Below, piece by piece: positions 6,155-7,092 of a DNA stretch of 7,092 nt. Each line of letters begins with the position of its first letter. Position 1 is the stretch's first letter. A program made the translations under genes and the position numbers. Below the pieces are notes generated by a model. The model was not told where the DNA came from and searched no databases. It was given only the letters and a program-made list of their open reading frames with translations. This stretch comes from an uncultured Clostridia bacterium (GTDB lineage: Bacteria; Bacillota_A; Clostridia; Christensenellales; Aristaeellaceae), in NCBI GenBank assembly GCA_945871545.1, contig CAMBWJ010000089.1, positions 1 through 7,092 on the forward strand. The letters are read 5' to 3'.

Positions 6155-6230
6155 TGGTAACTTTGTGATGCGCAAAGCCCGGGGCTTTCGATGAAGAAAA
6201 CCCAAAGAACATTCCGCCGCACAGTTACCA
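6155..6230 (+). promoter_or_regulatory. Antiterminator of the aroF attenuator
   Basis: Segment 6155-6172, starting one base after the leader stop codon, can pair with 6215-6230: eight uninterrupted pairs (UGGUAACU with AGUUACCA), one mismatch, four pairs including one G-U, a two-base bulge, then GCG with CGC. The 3' partner includes the whole 5' arm of the terminator (6216-6225), so the two structures exclude each other. The loop between holds a small GC-rich hairpin, AAAGCC/GGCUUU (6174-6179 with 6183-6188). A ribosome paused at the leader stop would cover 6155 onward and block this helix. Confidence 0.75.
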
Positions 6231-6247
6231 GACTGTGCGGCATTTTT
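6216..6247 (+). terminator. Intrinsic terminator (attenuator) ahead of aroF
   Basis: A perfect 10-bp stem, GCCGCACAGT (6216-6225) with ACTGTGCGGC (6232-6241), a 6-base loop TACCAG and a run of five T at 6243-6247. It lies 33 bp before the aroF start codon and after the leader peptide, so it can only act as a conditional terminator for aroF. Confidence 0.92.
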
Positions 6248-6280
6248 ATTCCCGGCGCCGATGGAAGAGAGGTAACAGAA

Positions 6281-7092
6281 ATGATTGCAGTACTGAAGCA
6301 TGACGCATCCCCCGAAAGAACCGAAATGCTGATCGAATGGCTGAAGAAGCAGGGCCTGGGCGTGCACGTCTCCCAGGGCGAGTACACCACCGTCCTGGGC
6401 CTGATCGGCAACACCAAGAACGTGGACATGGACATGCTGCGCAGCCTGGACATCGTGGAGAGCGTCACCCGCGTCACCGACCCCTTCAAGGCCGTGAACC
6501 GCAAGTTCCATCCCGACGACAGCATCATCCCGATCGGCGATGCGGGCCTGACCCTCGGCGGCGGTTCCTTCGGCCTGATCGCGGGCCCCTGCTCGGTGGA
6601 GTGCTGCGACCAGATTGTGGGCGTGGCCCAGCGGGTGAAGCTGGCGGGTGCAAACATGCTGCGCGGCGGCTCCTTCAAGCCCCGCACCTCCCCCTACGAC
6701 TTCCAGGGTCTCGGCGGCGAGGGCATTCGCCTGCTGCTGGAGGCCAAGAAGGCCACCGGACTTCCCATCGTCACCGAAATCATGGACATCCGCACGCTGG
6801 ATCTGTTCGAGGACGTGGACGTGATTCAGGTGGGCGCGCGCAACACCCAGAACTTCGATCTGCTCAAGGAGCTGGGCAAGACCAACAAGCCCATCCTGCT
6901 CAAGCGCGGCCTGGCTGGCACCATTAAGGAGCTGCTGATGAGCGCCGAGTACATCATCGCCAGCGGCAACGAGAACGTTATCCTCTGCGAGCGCGGCATC
7001 CGCACCTACGAGAGCACCTACACCCGCAACACGCTGGATCTCTCCGCCGTGCCGGTGCTCAAGGAGCTGACCCACCTGCCCGTGGTGGTGGA
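6281..7092 (+). CDS. aroF: 3-deoxy-7-phosphoheptulonate (DAHP) synthase, type I-beta, with regulatory FL domain (3' end missing)
   Basis: The first 270 codons of a DAHP synthase, which condenses phosphoenolpyruvate and erythrose 4-phosphate to start the shikimate pathway to aromatic amino acids. Residues 1-70 form the ferredoxin-like (FL) domain typical of Thermotoga-type enzymes ([41 protein letters not shown]), where it mediates inhibition by Tyr and Phe. The TIM-barrel follows: AGPCSVE (101-107, metal-binding C104), [13 protein letters not shown] (127-139), FQGLG (141-145), [10 protein letters not shown] (183-192), PILLKRG (204-210), [11 protein letters not shown] (234-244) and [11 protein letters not shown] (248-258). 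The conserved DPSH and later metal ligands lie past the window end; about 70 residues should be missing. The start at 6281 has GAGAGG (6267-6272) 8 nt upstream and matches the family N-terminus. Expression is predicted to be controlled by the attenuator upstream. Confidence 0.96.
   Translation, partial: MIAVLKHDASPERTEMLIEWLKKQGLGVHVSQGEYTTVLGLIGNTKNVDMDMLRSLDIVESVTRVTDPFKAVNRKFHPDDSIIPIGDAGLTLGGGSFGLIAGPCSVECCDQIVGVAQRVKLAGANMLRGGSFKPRTSPYDFQGLGGEGIRLLLEAKKATGLPIVTEIMDIRTLDLFEDVDVIQVGARNTQNFDLLKELGKTNKPILLKRGLAGTIKELLMSAEYIIASGNENVILCERGIRTYESTYTRNTLDLSAVPVLKELTHLPVVV

Noticed and set aside
6058..6250. T-box riboswitch in the aroF leader
   Set aside because: A TGGTAC sequence at 6142-6147 recalls the T-box core, but the remaining conserved T-box bases, the stem I motifs and the usual length are absent. 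The Phe/Tyr-rich ORF explains the region better.
6261..6275. Four-codon mini-ORF (ATG GAA GAG AGG TAA) just before aroF
   Set aside because: It has no ribosome binding site of its own, and its AGAGG is the Shine-Dalgarno of aroF; likely chance.
6080..7075. 331-codon open frame on the minus strand opposite aroF and its leader
   Set aside because: Low-complexity Ala/Gly/Val/His composition, and it runs through the attenuator; the plus-strand DAHP synthase with conserved motifs explains the region.

Overview
The window is bacterial, GC-rich and densely coded, with sigma70/sigmaA-type promoters, strong GGAGG-like ribosome binding sites and AT-rich intergenic DNA. Type III pantothenate kinase, an ECF transporter S component, RecD2 without RecBC, ComF and a type I-beta DAHP synthase with an N-terminal ferredoxin-like domain together suggest a Firmicute, most likely a GC-rich member of the Clostridia. 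That placement is inferred from gene content, not from a marker gene.

Layout. Positions 1-221 (minus) hold the start of a secreted DUF3887-like protein with its own promoter at 255-283. Positions 323-5802 (minus) hold six tightly packed genes, transcribed right to left from a promoter at 5900-5928: an ECF S component (probably for pantothenate), coaX, a methylguanine-DNA methyltransferase (ogt-type), recD2, comF and a TrmH/SpoU-family rRNA 2'-O-methyltransferase. Neighbours overlap or lie within 6 nt, so translational coupling is likely. The first two genes plausibly take up pantothenate and phosphorylate it, the first step of coenzyme A synthesis. The next ones concern DNA repair and DNA processing, and the last modifies RNA. 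Positions 5803-6085 are a divergent intergenic region with both promoters and a roughly 90-nt untranslated leader for the minus operon that can fold into two hairpins.

The most notable element is at 6022-6280 (plus), upstream of the DAHP synthase gene (6281 to the window end). A near-consensus promoter is followed by a 22-codon leader peptide gene with six Phe and three consecutive Tyr codons, then a segment able to form an antiterminator, then a strong intrinsic terminator just before the aroF ribosome binding site. This is the architecture of ribosome-mediated (leader-peptide) attenuation responding to charged tRNA-Phe and tRNA-Tyr. It controls the first enzyme of the shikimate pathway, and that enzyme also carries the domain used for allosteric feedback by aromatic amino acids in its Thermotoga relative. 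Transcription and enzyme activity may therefore both sense the same end products.

No tRNA, rRNA, CRISPR array, insertion sequence or prophage gene was seen.
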